This document shows positions 20,672 to 30,545 of a DNA stretch of 64,000 nt, one piece after another. Both the position numbers and the translations under genes were made by a program. Position 1 is the first letter of the stretch; each line of letters starts with the position of its first letter. The stretch comes from Terrirhizobium terrae (GTDB lineage: Bacteria > Pseudomonadota > Alphaproteobacteria > Rhizobiales > Rhizobiaceae), in NCBI RefSeq assembly GCF_030323265.1, contig NZ_CP104992.1:2455501-2519500 (forward strand). Reading direction: 5' to 3'. Below the pieces are notes generated by a model, which saw only the letters and a list, made by a program, of their open reading frames with translations, had not been told where the DNA came from and searched no databases.

Positions 20672-20701
20672 AAAAGCCGGGTGGAGACGCCCGGCTTTTT
20701 T
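20672..20701 (+). terminator. Rho-independent terminator of the atp operon
   Basis: GCCGGG (20676-20681) and CCCGGC (20690-20695) form a stem with an 8-base loop, flanked by AAAA on the left and TTTTTT on the right. It lies 26 bases after the atpF stop. Confidence 0.92.
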
Positions 20702-20712
20702 GTTGCGTGAAC

Positions 20713-21216
20713 TCAAAGCAAAGCTGGCAAGTGATCACGGCGGTAGGCAAGCCATTCTGGCCAAATCTGCGCGACAGCTGTGCGCCGCGCTTCCATAGAT
20801 AAACGGGAAGCAGCATCTAAACCGTTGGCGCAATATCGCAAATCAGAGGAATGGGTGATGATCAGGCGGTCGCCACCGAACTGATCAGCGGTCACATCTA
20901 CGATCATGTCCTCGCAGCAGATCCACGCATGGCTCTCCCAGCATCGGCCTGCCAGGAAACCGGCATTGGTAATGCGCATCCTGCCGTCTTCGCCGAACGG
21001 ATTACCCACCGCAATTTTGGCTGGAAAGCCTTCCATAATCAGTGCGTGAGAGAGGAAAAGGCTGCTTCGACCGCATGTGCCCCGTGATGCCGGCCTTGGA
21101 ATGGTCAATCCGCTATGCAGGTGCCATCGTGGCCAAATGGTCTCAAGAAAGAAGCGGCACTCCGCTGCAAGACTGGCGAGAGCCGCTTGCCCGGCGCGCC
21201 TATTCAGCCGCCACAT
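20713..21216 (-). CDS. Transglutaminase-like hypothetical protein
   Basis: The 167-residue product has the pattern [15 protein letters not shown], then [23 protein letters not shown]. The cysteine, histidine and aspartate in that order and context suggest a papain/transglutaminase-like catalytic fold. No exact family is recognised. ATG 21216 overlaps the end of rnhB by 17 bases, with AAGAAGG upstream, so it may be translationally coupled to rnhB. The gene ends just before the atp terminator from the other side. The start could be further downstream. Confidence 0.55.
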   Translation of the reverse strand: MWRLNRRAGQAALASLAAECRFFLETIWPRWHLHSGLTIPRPASRGTCGRSSLFLSHALIMEGFPAKIAVGNPFGEDGRMRITNAGFLAGRCWESHAWICCEDMIVDVTADQFGGDRLIITHSSDLRYCANGLDAASRLSMEARRTAVAQIWPEWLAYRRDHLPALL

Positions 21217-21865
21217 CCTTCTTCAACGGCCGAAAGCTCATGCGGTGCAGCGAGCAGGGGCCGTGCTGGTCGATGCCGTCGCGGTGCTGCCTGGTGCCGT
21301 AGCCAGCGTGTTTTTCAAAACCGTAGGCGGGGTAGACAATGCCGGCGCGGGCCATCATGCGGTCGCGGGTGACCTTGGCGATGATCGAGGCGGCGGCGAT
21401 CGAGACGGAACGGCTGTCGCCCTTGATGACGGCCTGGCCGCGGCAGGCAAGCCCTCGCGGCACGTCGCGGCCGTCCGCAAGAACGAGGGCAGGCGGCGTA
21501 CAGAGGCCGGCGACGGCGCGGCGCATGGCGTCGAGGCTGGCGCGCAGGATATTGCGCTCGTCGATATGGCGAGGACTGGAAGCCGCGATGGAGACACGCG
21601 CCGTCGCCATGATCGCCTCGAACAACATCTCACGCTGGATAAGCGTCAGCTGTTTGGAATCGTTGAGGCCGGTTGGAATATTGTCGGGATCGAGAATGAC
21701 CGCGGCGGCGACAACCGGGCCTGCCAGCGGCCCTCTGCCCGCCTCGTCGGTACCGGCTACAGGCCAGTGTCCGGCATCGCGTGCGGCAAGCTCCAGGCTG
21801 AAGTCGCAGACGATCGGCGCGGCGTCGAAAAGCATCGGAGAATCGGGCGGCGTGCGAACCAACAT
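21200..21865 (-). CDS. rnhB: Ribonuclease HII
   Basis: RNase HII removes RNA from RNA-DNA hybrids and single ribonucleotides from DNA. The 221-residue product has the catalytic motif [19 protein letters not shown], then [20 protein letters not shown] and [11 protein letters not shown], all conserved in the family. ATG 21865 is a reasonable start. The frame is open back to a TTG at 21901, and an ATG at 21832 is also possible. The gene downstream overlaps its end. Confidence 0.94.
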   Translation of the reverse strand: MLVRTPPDSPMLFDAAPIVCDFSLELAARDAGHWPVAGTDEAGRGPLAGPVVAAAVILDPDNIPTGLNDSKQLTLIQREMLFEAIMATARVSIAASSPRHIDERNILRASLDAMRRAVAGLCTPPALVLADGRDVPRGLACRGQAVIKGDSRSVSIAAASIIAKVTRDRMMARAGIVYPAYGFEKHAGYGTRQHRDGIDQHGPCSLHRMSFRPLKKDVAAE

Positions 21866-22125
21866 GGCGGCAGGTTCGCACGCCGTCCCGATCTCCTGCA
21901 AGCCCCGACAGCGAGTGCGGCTTCGCTGTCCACCGGGGAACGCGGTGGGTTCGGGGCGCAGCGTTCTCGGCGGGCAGGGGAGGCGGGTAACCTTGCCGAG
22001 AACGAAGTCGAATTTAAATGGCGAAGAACAGGATGGATCATGGCAGATGCCACCTTGTTCCTCTTGGACGATTCACTCACCGCTCCTCGTTCCTCATATG
22101 TCCCTTTCGGAGCGTGTCTCCCGGC

Positions 22126-23283
22126 TCAGAGCAGCGACAGCTGGATGCCGCCGCCATTCGGGCGGAGGAACAGGTCATCGCGCAGCGGCATGCCGCGACG
22201 GGTCATGCCGAGCCGTTTTGTCGCCATCTCGAACCGGCGGCTGATCTGCCAGGCATAGGGACCGGCACCCTTCATCCGCTTGCCGAATTCTGCATCGTAA
22301 TCCTTTCCGCCGCGCATCGAGCGAACCAGCGACATGACGTGCCGGTAGCGGTCAGGATAGTTGCGCAGCAGCCAGTCGCGGAAGAGCGGCGCCACTTCCA
22401 GCGGCAGGCGCAGGAGCACATAGCTCGCCTCCGTGGCACCGGCCGCATGCCCGGCGTCCAGGATGCGCTCTATCTCGTGGTCGTTCAGCGCCGGGATGAT
22501 CGGCGATGCCATGACGGCGGTCGGGATGCCGGCATCGGTCAGGGCCTTGATCGCTTCCAGGCGCTTGGTCGGCGTCGAGGCGCGCGGCTCCATCGTGCGG
22601 GCCAGTTTTCTGTCCAGCGTCGTTACCGATATGCCGACCTTAGCTAGACCCTTGGAGGCCATGTCGGCCAAAATATCGATGTCGCGCATGATCAGCGCCG
22701 ACTTCGTCACGATCGCCACCGGATGGTTGGCCTTGTGCAGCACTTCGAGGATCTGGCGCATGATCCGCCATTCCCGTTCGATCGGCTGATACGGATCGGT
22801 ATTCGTACCGATCGCCATGGCTCGCACCTTGTAGTCCGGCTTGCTCAGCTCCCGCTCCAGCAGGCGCGGCACGTCCGGCTTGGCAAACAGCTTCGATTCG
22901 AAATCGAGCCCCGGCGACAGGCCCATGAAACTGTGGGTCGGGCGGGCGAAGCAGTAGATGCAGCCATGCTCGCAGCCTCGATAGGGGTTGATAGAGCGAT
23001 CGAAGGGAATGTCGGGAGAATCGTTGCGGGTGATCGCCGTCTTCGGTTTCTCGACCTGCACTTCCGTGCGAAACGCTTCCAGTTCCTCGATCGTCTGCCA
23101 GCCGTCGTCGAAGGTCTCGCGACGCTCTTCTTCGAAACGTCCGCTCGGGTTCAGACCCGCGCCACGCCCCCGTCGCCGGTCGATATCGATCCGCAGACCG
23201 GACGATTGAACCAGTGCATCGGCAATATCTGCCGTATGGGCGGGCGCGAATGCTCCCTGCCTCAAATGGGACAGCTCGTTCAT
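22126..23283 (-). CDS. PA0069-family radical SAM protein
   Basis: The 385-residue protein has the radical SAM cluster motif CEHGCIYC (CxxxCxxC) near residue 104 within INPYRGCEHGCIYCFARPTH. GTNTDPYQPIE and VTKSALIMRDIDIL follow, a pattern typical of the PA0069/SplB-related family. The substrate is unknown. It should use a 4Fe-4S cluster and S-adenosylmethionine. The start has AGGAG seven bases upstream. The C-terminus is basic. No obvious operon partner is present, and it is divergent from the glycosyltransferase-like gene. Confidence 0.88.
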   Translation of the reverse strand: MNELSHLRQGAFAPAHTADIADALVQSSGLRIDIDRRRGRGAGLNPSGRFEEERRETFDDGWQTIEELEAFRTEVQVEKPKTAITRNDSPDIPFDRSINPYRGCEHGCIYCFARPTHSFMGLSPGLDFESKLFAKPDVPRLLERELSKPDYKVRAMAIGTNTDPYQPIEREWRIMRQILEVLHKANHPVAIVTKSALIMRDIDILADMASKGLAKVGISVTTLDRKLARTMEPRASTPTKRLEAIKALTDAGIPTAVMASPIIPALNDHEIERILDAGHAAGATEASYVLLRLPLEVAPLFRDWLLRNYPDRYRHVMSLVRSMRGGKDYDAEFGKRMKGAGPYAWQISRRFEMATKRLGMTRRGMPLRDDLFLRPNGGGIQLSLL

Positions 23284-23410
23284 AAGGGGCTCCTGACGGG
23301 ATCATTCCCGTACCTGATGATTAAATTCCTACCTCTTAAATGAGAACATTGCAAGAACAAACTTTGATGCGCTGTTGGCAAGCGCTTGTGCAATGCGATA
23401 AGGGTCAATC

Positions 23411-23935
23411 ATGCTGACTGTCCTGATGGAATGCCGCGACCAGGAAGCTGAACTGGCGCAAACGCTTTCGATTCTCGTCTCCGCCGCAGTGGAGGGTCTT
23501 GTGAGTGACGTGATCATTCTCGATCACGCCTCGCGCGATGGCTCGTCGCGCGTTGCGGATGCGGCCGGCTGCCGTTTCCATACCCATTGGGACATCAAGG
23601 ACGTGCTGCGCAGCGCCCGTGGCGAGTGGCTGATGCTGCTGGAGCCGGGTGCCCGCCCGCAGAGCGGCTGGATCGACGAGGTCGCGGAGCATCTGGCGGT
23701 GCAGAAGCAGTCGGCCCGTTTCTCGCCGGCGCGCAATTATCGCCGGCCGTTCTTCAAGCGCATCGGCCGTGCCGTGCCGCCGCTGGAATATGGTTTGCTG
23801 GTGCCGAAGCGCCATGCGATCTCGGTGGCGAAGTCGGGCATGTCGCTGGAAGTGCTGGCAAACGGCGAAAAGACGATCAGGCTGACGAGCGAAATGATCC
23901 CCGCCTGGGTCGCTGCGGCGCGCGGCGGGGCGTGA
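23411..23935 (+). CDS. Small GT2-like glycosyltransferase-fold protein
   Basis: The 174-residue protein starts MLTVLMECRDQEAELAQTLS and continues with DVIILDHASRDGSSRVADAAG, the nucleotide-sugar-binding half of a family 2 (GT-A) glycosyltransferase. RSARGEWLMLLEPGARP corresponds to the region around the DxD motif, but the acidic pair is absent. The protein ends much earlier than a full enzyme (about 250-300 residues), so it may be inactive or a specialised form. AAGGG precedes ATG 23411. It converges on moaB. Confidence 0.7.
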   Translation: MLTVLMECRDQEAELAQTLSILVSAAVEGLVSDVIILDHASRDGSSRVADAAGCRFHTHWDIKDVLRSARGEWLMLLEPGARPQSGWIDEVAEHLAVQKQSARFSPARNYRRPFFKRIGRAVPPLEYGLLVPKRHAISVAKSGMSLEVLANGEKTIRLTSEMIPAWVAAARGGA

Positions 23936-23941
23936 ACCGTA

Positions 23942-24490
23942 TCAGCTCTTGGTCCGCTGCAGGTGCTCGTCGAGCCGCGGCATGATTTCCACGAAATTGC
24001 AGGGCATGTGGCGATAGTCGAGCTGCGCCTTGATGATCCCGTCCCAGGCATCCTTGCATGCGCCGGGAGAGCCGGGCAGCACGAAGATGAAAGTGGCGTT
24101 GGCGACGCCACCTGTGGCGCGCGACTGGATCGTCGACGTGCCGATCTTGTCGTAGGAAATCCGGTGGAAGACTTCGGAAAATCCGTCCATCCGCTTTTCG
24201 AACAGTGGTTCCAGCGCTTCCGGCGTCACGTCGCGGCCGGTAAAGCCCGTGCCGCCGGTGGTGATCACGACGTCGATCTCCGCATCGAGCGTCCAGGCCT
24301 TTACCTGGTCAGCGATCTTTGCCTTGTCGTCGGTGACGATCGCACGCGCCTTGACTTGATGCCCGGCGTCGGTGATGCGGTCGACCAGCGTCTGGCCGGA
24401 CTTGTCGTCCTCGATCGTGCGCGTATCGGAGACGGTGAGCACGGCGATGCCGAGCGGGATGAAACTGCGCTTCTCGTCTATGCCGATCAT
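23942..24490 (-). CDS. moaB: Molybdenum cofactor biosynthesis protein B
   Basis: MoaB/MogA proteins bind molybdopterin and adenylylate it before molybdenum insertion. The 182-residue product shows VLTVSDTRTIEDDKSGQTL, TTGGTGFTGRDVTPEAL and LPGSPGACKDAWDGII. The length and motifs fit MoaB. ATG 24490 overlaps the ispE stop as ATGA and has GGAGG upstream, so it is translated with ispE. Confidence 0.92.
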   Translation of the reverse strand: MIGIDEKRSFIPLGIAVLTVSDTRTIEDDKSGQTLVDRITDAGHQVKARAIVTDDKAKIADQVKAWTLDAEIDVVITTGGTGFTGRDVTPEALEPLFEKRMDGFSEVFHRISYDKIGTSTIQSRATGGVANATFIFVLPGSPGACKDAWDGIIKAQLDYRHMPCNFVEIMPRLDEHLQRTKS

Positions 24491-25404
24491 GTCCGTCCTC
24501 CAACCGTTCTGGCAGCCGCGACATACCAGCCTGGCCGTTCTGCCGTTATTGCCGCGGCCGCCGCCTGCGCCTTGTCGATATCCTCGAAAATGCCGAAGCA
24601 GGTGGCGCCGGAGCCGGACATGCGCGACAGAAGCGCGCCCTGACGGTCCAGCAGCCCGCGAGCGCTCGCGATCTCCGGCACCAGCAGGGTGGCCGGTGGC
24701 TCGAGATCGTTGCGCAGGTCCGCAAGACAGCCGATCCACTCGGACAGTGAATCCGAGGCCGGCAGGGCGCCGACCGACGGGTTGTCGCGGCTTTGCAGCG
24801 CCTTGAAGATCGCTGGCGTCGAGACGCCGATCAGCGGATTGACCAGCACCAGCGCCATGGACGGCATCTGCGGTAGCGTCGTGATATCCTCACCGATGCC
24901 GCGGGCCGAAAGCGGCTGGCCGGCGAGGCACATGGGCACGTCGGCCCCGAGCGAAAGCGCCAGCGCCTTGCCTTCCTGCGGTTCCAGATCGACGTTCCAG
25001 ACGCGCATCAGCCCATGCAGGGCGGCCGCGGCATCCGCCGATCCGCCGCCAATGCCCGATGCGACGGGCAGGTTCTTTTCCAGATGGATGGAGACCGGTG
25101 ATGTTGTGACGCCTGCTGCGGCAAGCCGCGCCCGCAATCCGTCGCGGGCCTTCAGCACCAGATTATCGGAAGCTTCGCCGAGCCCATCGGCAAAGCGGCC
25201 GGAAACGGTAAAAACGTCCTGCTCTGCGGGCACGATTGTCAGCCTATCGCCCGTCTCGCAGAAGGTCACCACGCTGTCGAGCAGGTGATAACCATCGGCG
25301 CGGCGGCCGGTGACATGCAGCGCGAGATTGATCTTCGCCCGCGCAAACTCGACAAGGCCCGCCGCGGCGGCAGTCCTTGTGTGATCGAGCGAAATGTCGA
25401 GCAT
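24487..25404 (-). CDS. ispE: 4-diphosphocytidyl-2-C-methyl-D-erythritol kinase
   Basis: IspE phosphorylates CDP-methylerythritol in the non-mevalonate isoprenoid pathway. The 305-residue GHMP kinase has the N-terminal ARAKINLALHVTGRRADGYH, the ATP loop LPVASGIGGGSADAAAALHGL and the C-terminal SGSGATCFGIF. Its ATG overlaps the stop of the upstream TPR gene and its stop overlaps moaB, forming a tight three-gene run. A polyprenyl diphosphate synthase, which uses products of the same pathway, lies just upstream. Confidence 0.95.
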   Translation of the reverse strand: MLDISLDHTRTAAAAGLVEFARAKINLALHVTGRRADGYHLLDSVVTFCETGDRLTIVPAEQDVFTVSGRFADGLGEASDNLVLKARDGLRARLAAAGVTTSPVSIHLEKNLPVASGIGGGSADAAAALHGLMRVWNVDLEPQEGKALALSLGADVPMCLAGQPLSARGIGEDITTLPQMPSMALVLVNPLIGVSTPAIFKALQSRDNPSVGALPASDSLSEWIGCLADLRNDLEPPATLLVPEIASARGLLDRQGALLSRMSGSGATCFGIFEDIDKAQAAAAAITAERPGWYVAAARTVGGRT

Positions 25405-27240
25405 CAGGACTTCTTGTCGGGCTGAGCCGGTGCGGGGGCAGGCGCCGCCGGCGTTTCCGTCTGGTTGCGCACGGTGTTGGTGTCGTTCGGACCAAGCGGC
25501 GGCAGGCCGTTTGCGATCTTTTCCTTCACATGCTCGCGGTTGACGTCCTCGCCCTCGGAAACCAGCGTGCGGTTCCACTGGTAGACGGCTTCGAGCTTGC
25601 GGCCGACGCGCCAATAGGCATCGCCCAGGTGGTCGTTGATCGTCGCATCGCCGGCGCGCAGCTGGATTGCCTTTTCAAGTTCCGTCACCGCGTCGTCGAA
25701 CCTGCCCATGCGGTAATAGGCCCAGCCGAGCGAGATCGACGATATAGCCGTCGTCCGGACGCGCATCGACGGCGCGCTGGATCATCTGCAGCCCTTCGTC
25801 GAGATTGAGGTTCATGTCGACGAGCGAATAGCCGAGATAGTTCAGGACCTGCGGCTGTTCGGGATTGAGTTCCAGCGCCTTGCGGAAGTTCGGCTCGGCC
25901 TTCGGCCAGTCCTTCAGGCGTTCATAGGCGATGCCGCGCTGGAAGAAGACCGACCAGTCGCCCTGCTTCGTCACCGGGCCGATGACTTCGACGGCCTTGT
26001 CGTAATTCGCCGCCATCTCCTTGTAGTCCTTCGCTTCGGAAAGGACGCTGCCATAGGCGATGTAGCTGCGTACGTCGGCGGGATCTGACGTGATGAGTTC
26101 CTTGAGGTGTTGCTTTGCCTCGTCGACCTTGCCGGTGTCCGAAAGCGTGATGCCGAGCTGCAGCTCGGAAATGCGCCGCATCGGCGAATCTTCCGGCACC
26201 TGCTGGTAGAAGGAAATCGCGCGTTCCGGCTGTTCCAGTTTCTCGGCAATGCCGCCGAGCAGGATCAGCGTGTCGGCGCTTTTCGGGTCGAGTGCGTGGG
26301 AGATCTGCAGGTAGAGCGCCACCATGTCTTCGGCACCCTGGCGGTTCAGGGCACCGCCGATGGAGAAGAGAACACCGGCCGCACCTTCGGCCGCCGTGGT
26401 GATCTGCTGGGCGGGCTTCTCGCCGGCCTCGATGCTCTGGCGCAGGGCCTTTAGCGGCGCGTAGTTGGCAATCAGCCCGTCGCCGACGGAGATCGCGTCG
26501 AGCGCCTTCTGCTTGTTGCCGGCTGCGGCTTCCAGACGCGCAAGCGCCATGACGGCGCGCATGAACGTATCCGGCGCGGTTGCGACAGCATCATTGTTGG
26601 TCACAGCCTTGTTGAGATACTGGCGCGCGGTCGACACGTCGCCGTTCACCAGCGCCATCGCGCCGAGATGGTAATCGGTGAAGACCTTGAACCAGGCCGG
26701 GCCCTTGAGGCCGGTGATCGTCGAGATCGCTCGCTTGCCCTTGCCGGCGCCGACATCGGCCCAGGCTGACATCATCACCTGGGTCAGCCGGTCGAGATCG
26801 TTCGGGCCGTCATAGGCAAGGATCTTCTTGGCGACGTCGAACTTGCCGTTTCGAAGGGCATCGAGCCCGCGGACGATCTTGGTGACGCGCTCGACGGCAG
26901 CGTCATCCTTCAAGGCTTCTGCTTCCTTCAGCCCGTCAGCGAAATCGCCGTTGAGCAGGAGCGAGATCATCAGCCGTTCGCGAATTTCCAGATTGGCCGG
27001 ATCGAAATCGAGCGCTTTGCGGTAGAGCGAGATCGCCGTTGGGTAATCGTGGTCGACATCGGCGGTGCGCGCGGCAAGGAAGGCGCCGGAGAAGGAACGG
27101 GCATCTTTCGCCTCGAACGTCACCGGCTTTTCCTCGGCCGGCTTTGCTTCCGGCGTGGCGGCGCCCGCAACGGAACCAAACACCAGGCACACCGCAAGCG
27201 CGGCGCTGGAAAGCAGGAGGTGACGGGATGTCTGCCGCAT
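25404..27240 (-). CDS. Exported tetratricopeptide-repeat protein, one frameshift
   Basis: After correction this is a 611-residue protein with a signal peptide (residues about 1-30, cleaved near VAGAATP) and many TPR units from residue 50 to 570. A Pro/Ala-rich tail ends the protein. Such proteins act as scaffolds in the periplasm or at the outer membrane, and no partner is known here. The frame breaks at 25733-25738, where the plus strand reads GAGATC. Restoring GAATC joins the halves as DGYIVDSLGWAYYRMG, a segment strongly conserved in alphaproteobacterial TPR proteins. ATG 27240 has AAAGG upstream. Its stop overlaps the ispE start. Confidence 0.82.
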
Positions 27241-27387
27241 GAGCAAGGCCTTTCAAGAGATCGGGCGTGGCGGCGAAGCGTCGCCGCAAGGTGCCGCCGA
27301 GTGATTCACAACAGAATGGCTTTTTTGAAGCGGTGCCGCAAGAAAATCTCCCGGACGCACGAAGGCGTGAACCGGGAGATTTTAGCG

Positions 27388-28404
27388 TCAGTTCACCCGC
27401 TGGATGGAGAAGTCGATGACTTCCATCAGCGCGTCCTTGATCGGGCCTGCCGGCAGCGGGGCCAGCGCGTCGCGGGCGATCTTGCCGTAATGCAGGGCGC
27501 GGGCGATCGTGTCCTTCAGCGCGTCATATTTGGTGATCAGGCCGAGCGCCTTTTCCAGGTTCTCGTCGCTGCTTTCACCCTTTTCGATCGCCGTGCGCCA
27601 GAAGGCCTGTTCATCCGGCGTGCCGCGGCGGAAGGCCAGGATGACGGGAAGCGTTATCTTTCCTTCGCGGAAATCGTCGCCGACATTCTTGCCGAGATCG
27701 GCAGCTTTGCCGCCGTAATCCAGCGCGTCGTCGGCCATCTGGAAGGCATAGCCGAGGTTCATGCCGTAGGAGCGCAGCGCCGCGCGGCTGGCCTTGTCGG
27801 CATTGGCGATGATCGGCCCGACTTCGGCTGCGGCGGCAAACAGGGCGGCGGTCTTCGCACGGATGACGGACAGATAGTCGTCCTCCGTCGTCTCCATGTT
27901 CTTGGCGACGGAAAGCTGCAGCACCTCGCCCTCGGCGATGACCGAGGCGGCGGTCGCCAGCACATCGAGCGCTTCCAGCGAACCGACATCGACCATCATC
28001 TTGAAGGCCTGGCCGAGCAGGAAGTCGCCGACGAGGACACTCGCCTGGTTGCCCCAGATCATTCGGGCGGTTGATTTGCCGCGCCGCAGATCGCTTTCGT
28101 CGACCACGTCGTCATGCAGCAGCGTTGCCGTGTGCATGAACTCGACCGAGGTCGCGAGCTTGACATGACCTTCGCCCTCGTAGCCGAACATCGAGGCCGA
28201 CGCGAGCGTCAGCATCGGACGCAGGCGTTTGCCACCGGACGAGATAAGGTGATTGGCAACTTCCGGGATCATCTGCACATCCGAGCCTGCCTTGGACAGG
28301 ATCAGCTGGTTGACCCGTTCCATGTCGGACTTGGTAAGGTCGACCAGTGGCTTGACGGATGCCGGTTTGTTTTTGCCTTCTTCAAGCGGTATGACGACGC
28401 CCAA
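27388..28404 (-). CDS. ispB: Long-chain polyprenyl diphosphate synthase
   Basis: This 338-residue all-helical synthase extends isopentenyl diphosphate units to make the ubiquinone side chain. It carries both Asp-rich motifs, LLHDDVVDESDLRRG and MADDALDYGG, and the GGKRLRP substrate motif. I chose the TTG at 28404 because GGAGG stands seven bases upstream and no ATG fits. The upstream frame up to 28575 overlaps the DUF2007 start region on the other strand. In rhizobia the product is usually decaprenyl diphosphate, which cannot be told from sequence. The ubiA gene in this window uses such a product. Confidence 0.93.
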   Translation of the reverse strand: MGVVIPLEEGKNKPASVKPLVDLTKSDMERVNQLILSKAGSDVQMIPEVANHLISSGGKRLRPMLTLASASMFGYEGEGHVKLATSVEFMHTATLLHDDVVDESDLRRGKSTARMIWGNQASVLVGDFLLGQAFKMMVDVGSLEALDVLATAASVIAEGEVLQLSVAKNMETTEDDYLSVIRAKTAALFAAAAEVGPIIANADKASRAALRSYGMNLGYAFQMADDALDYGGKAADLGKNVGDDFREGKITLPVILAFRRGTPDEQAFWRTAIEKGESSDENLEKALGLITKYDALKDTIARALHYGKIARDALAPLPAGPIKDALMEVIDFSIQRVN

Positions 28405-28501
28405 GTTCAGGCCTCCTTGGAAATTTGCAGAATGACAATAGAAACTGGTCCATAGGGCGGCAAGGGGAAAACATAAAGAGATTTTCACGAAAGGGTGCCT
28501 C

Positions 28502-28723
28502 ATGATCGAGCTTATCCGCACCAATGACGTCGTAACGCTGTCGCTGGCGGAAAGCCTGATGAAGGATGCCGGCATTCACTGCCTCGTCGCCGACCAGTCG
28601 ATGAGCGTGCTGGAAGGCTCGCTCGGACTGCTCCAGCGACGCTTTCTGGTGGAGGAAGCGCGGGCGGACGAGGCGCGGGGGATTTTGAAGGATGCAGGGC
28701 TCGGAGATGAGCTTCGGCCATGA
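28502..28723 (+). CDS. DUF2007 domain protein
   Basis: This small protein of 73 residues has the DUF2007 pattern (MIELIRTNDVVTLSLAESLM, then a hydrophobic CLVADQSMSVLEGSLG core). The family is described as putative signal-transducing, without proven function. AAAGGG precedes the ATG. Its stop overlaps the start of the methyltransferase gene as ATGA, so the two are coupled. Confidence 0.85.
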   Translation: MIELIRTNDVVTLSLAESLMKDAGIHCLVADQSMSVLEGSLGLLQRRFLVEEARADEARGILKDAGLGDELRP

Positions 28724-29529
28724 ACGGACCTGATGTAGTTCGGCCTGACTTCACCATCGACGCCTTCCATCGCGGGCGCTTCCATGTTGTCCAGCCGAAA
28801 GGTGAGGGGCATCGCTCCGGCATCGACGCCATGCTGCTTGCCTCATTGGTTGCGAGCGACAGGCCGATCAGCGTCGCTGATCTGGGCTCCGGTGCCGGGG
28901 CGGCAGGGCTTGCAGTCGCTTCGCGGTTGGAGAATGCCCGCGTCCTGCTCGTCGAAAAGTTTCCGGTCATGGCCGATTATGCGCGTCAGAGCGTCGCTTT
29001 GCCTGAAAATGCCTTCCTGTTGGATCGTGTTCGGGTCATCGAGGCGGATGTAACACTGACTGGCAAGGCGCGGCTTGCTGCCGGGCTGGAGGACGAGGTT
29101 CACGATCACGTCATCCTGAACCCGCCTTTCAACCATGCCGGGGATCGCAGGACGCCCGACAGCCTGAAGGCTGAAGCTCATGCTCTGACCGAAGGCCTGT
29201 TCGAAAGCTGGCTGAAGACGGCCGGCGCGATCATGAAGCCGGGCGGACAGCTATCCCTGATCGCCCGTCCGCACTCGATCGCGGAGATCCTCGCGGCCTG
29301 CGGCAAACGCTTCGGCGGCCTCGAGATTACCCCGGTCCATCCGCGCCCGGGCGAGGATGCGACGCGTATTCTCGTCACCGCCATCAAGGGCTCCAAGGCG
29401 CGGCTTGCCTTCCGTGCGCCGCTTATCGTGCATGGCCCGGACGGTCATTCCTTTTCGCCGGATGTGGACGATCTCAACAATGGCCGTGCCGCCTATCAGC
29501 GCCGCGGCAAGGTTTCAGGTCGTGGCTGA
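28720..29529 (+). CDS. TrmN6-like tRNA adenine-N6 methyltransferase
   Basis: The 269-residue protein is a class I methyltransferase of the TrmN6/YfiC group. It shows GHRSGIDAMLLASLV, the SAM motif VADLGSGAGAAGLAVASRL, and the catalytic NPPFNHAG tetrapeptide region typical of enzymes that methylate an exocyclic amino group of adenine. In E. coli the homologue modifies A37 of tRNA-Val. The exact target here is inferred. It is cotranscribed with the DUF2007 gene. Confidence 0.85.
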   Translation: MNGPDVVRPDFTIDAFHRGRFHVVQPKGEGHRSGIDAMLLASLVASDRPISVADLGSGAGAAGLAVASRLENARVLLVEKFPVMADYARQSVALPENAFLLDRVRVIEADVTLTGKARLAAGLEDEVHDHVILNPPFNHAGDRRTPDSLKAEAHALTEGLFESWLKTAGAIMKPGGQLSLIARPHSIAEILAACGKRFGGLEITPVHPRPGEDATRILVTAIKGSKARLAFRAPLIVHGPDGHSFSPDVDDLNNGRAAYQRRGKVSGRG

Positions 29530-29626
29530 GCCGGCGTAGAACGTCAAATTCTCCTGAGAACCATTGCGTTTACCGCAATGTTACATACATCCCATCCACC
29601 TGAACGATTGATTGATGGGAGAAAAA

Positions 29627-30489
29627 ATGGGTTTCCTGGGTCGCCTGCTGCCGAAGCGTTTCCGCAAAAAGGGGTGTCCATTCCCGTGGTGCGGCTGCAT
29701 GGAGCGATCATGACAGGAGGCAGCCAGTTCAAGCCGACGCTGAGCCTTGCGACTGCGGCGCCCATGCTGGAAAAGGCGTTTTCGCGCAAGGAAGCGCCGG
29801 TTGTCGCCATTTCACTCAACTCCCCGGGCGGTTCGCCGGTTCAGTCACGGCTGATCTTCCAGCGCATCCGGGCGCTGGCCGAGGAAAAGCAGAAAAAGGT
29901 GCTGATCTTCGTCGAGGATGTGGCCGCATCCGGCGGCTACATGATCGCGCTTGCGGGCGACGAGATTTTCGCTGACCCGACTTCGATCGTCGGTTCGATT
30001 GGCGTCGTCTCCGGCGGCTTCGGCTTTCCGGAAATGCTGAAGAAGATCGGCGTCGAGCGCCGTGTCTATACCGCCGGCGAGAACAAGGTGATCCTCGATC
30101 CGTTCAAGCCGGAGAAGGAAAGCGACATCGAATATCTGAAGACGCTGCAGGTGGAGATCCACAAAGTCTTCATAGACATGGTCAAGATGCGCCGCGGCGA
30201 GCGGCTGGCCGATGACGGCGAGATTTTCTCCGGCCTGTTCTGGACGGGCAACAAGGGATTGGAACTTGGCCTGATCGACGGGCTGGGCGATATGCGCGAC
30301 GTGCTGAAGCGCCGTTTCGGAAAGGATGCGCGTCTGGAACTGATCGGCAGCGCCCGCACATTGTTCGGTCGAAAAATGCCTGGCGTCGCTGCAATTGCTC
30401 CGCCTTATGGCGAAATTGCCGCACAGGCGGGTGCGGGTCTTGCCGCGAGCCTGGAAGAAAAGGCATTGTGGAGCCGATACGGGCTGTAA
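29627..30489 (+). CDS. S49-family serine protease (SppA-like), one frameshift near the start
   Basis: The protein (287 residues after correction) shows the SppA/protease IV fold, with SLNSPGGSPVQSRLIF, the nucleophile serine in EDVAASGGYMIALAGDEI and SIVGSIGVVSGGFG. ATG 29627 with GGGAG upstream starts MGFLGRLLPKRFRKKG, but the frame then fails. Adding one G to the run at 29671-29674 continues into GVSIPVVRLHGAIM. It has only a basic N-terminus and no obvious signal peptide, so it may be a cytosolic or peripheral membrane peptidase. A small membrane-protein gene follows on the same strand. Confidence 0.85.
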
Positions 30490-30545
30490 TATGCCCGGCG
30501 CGGCCGCTCGACCTGCGGCGCGATTTGTGAGGACTTCGAGGGGAA

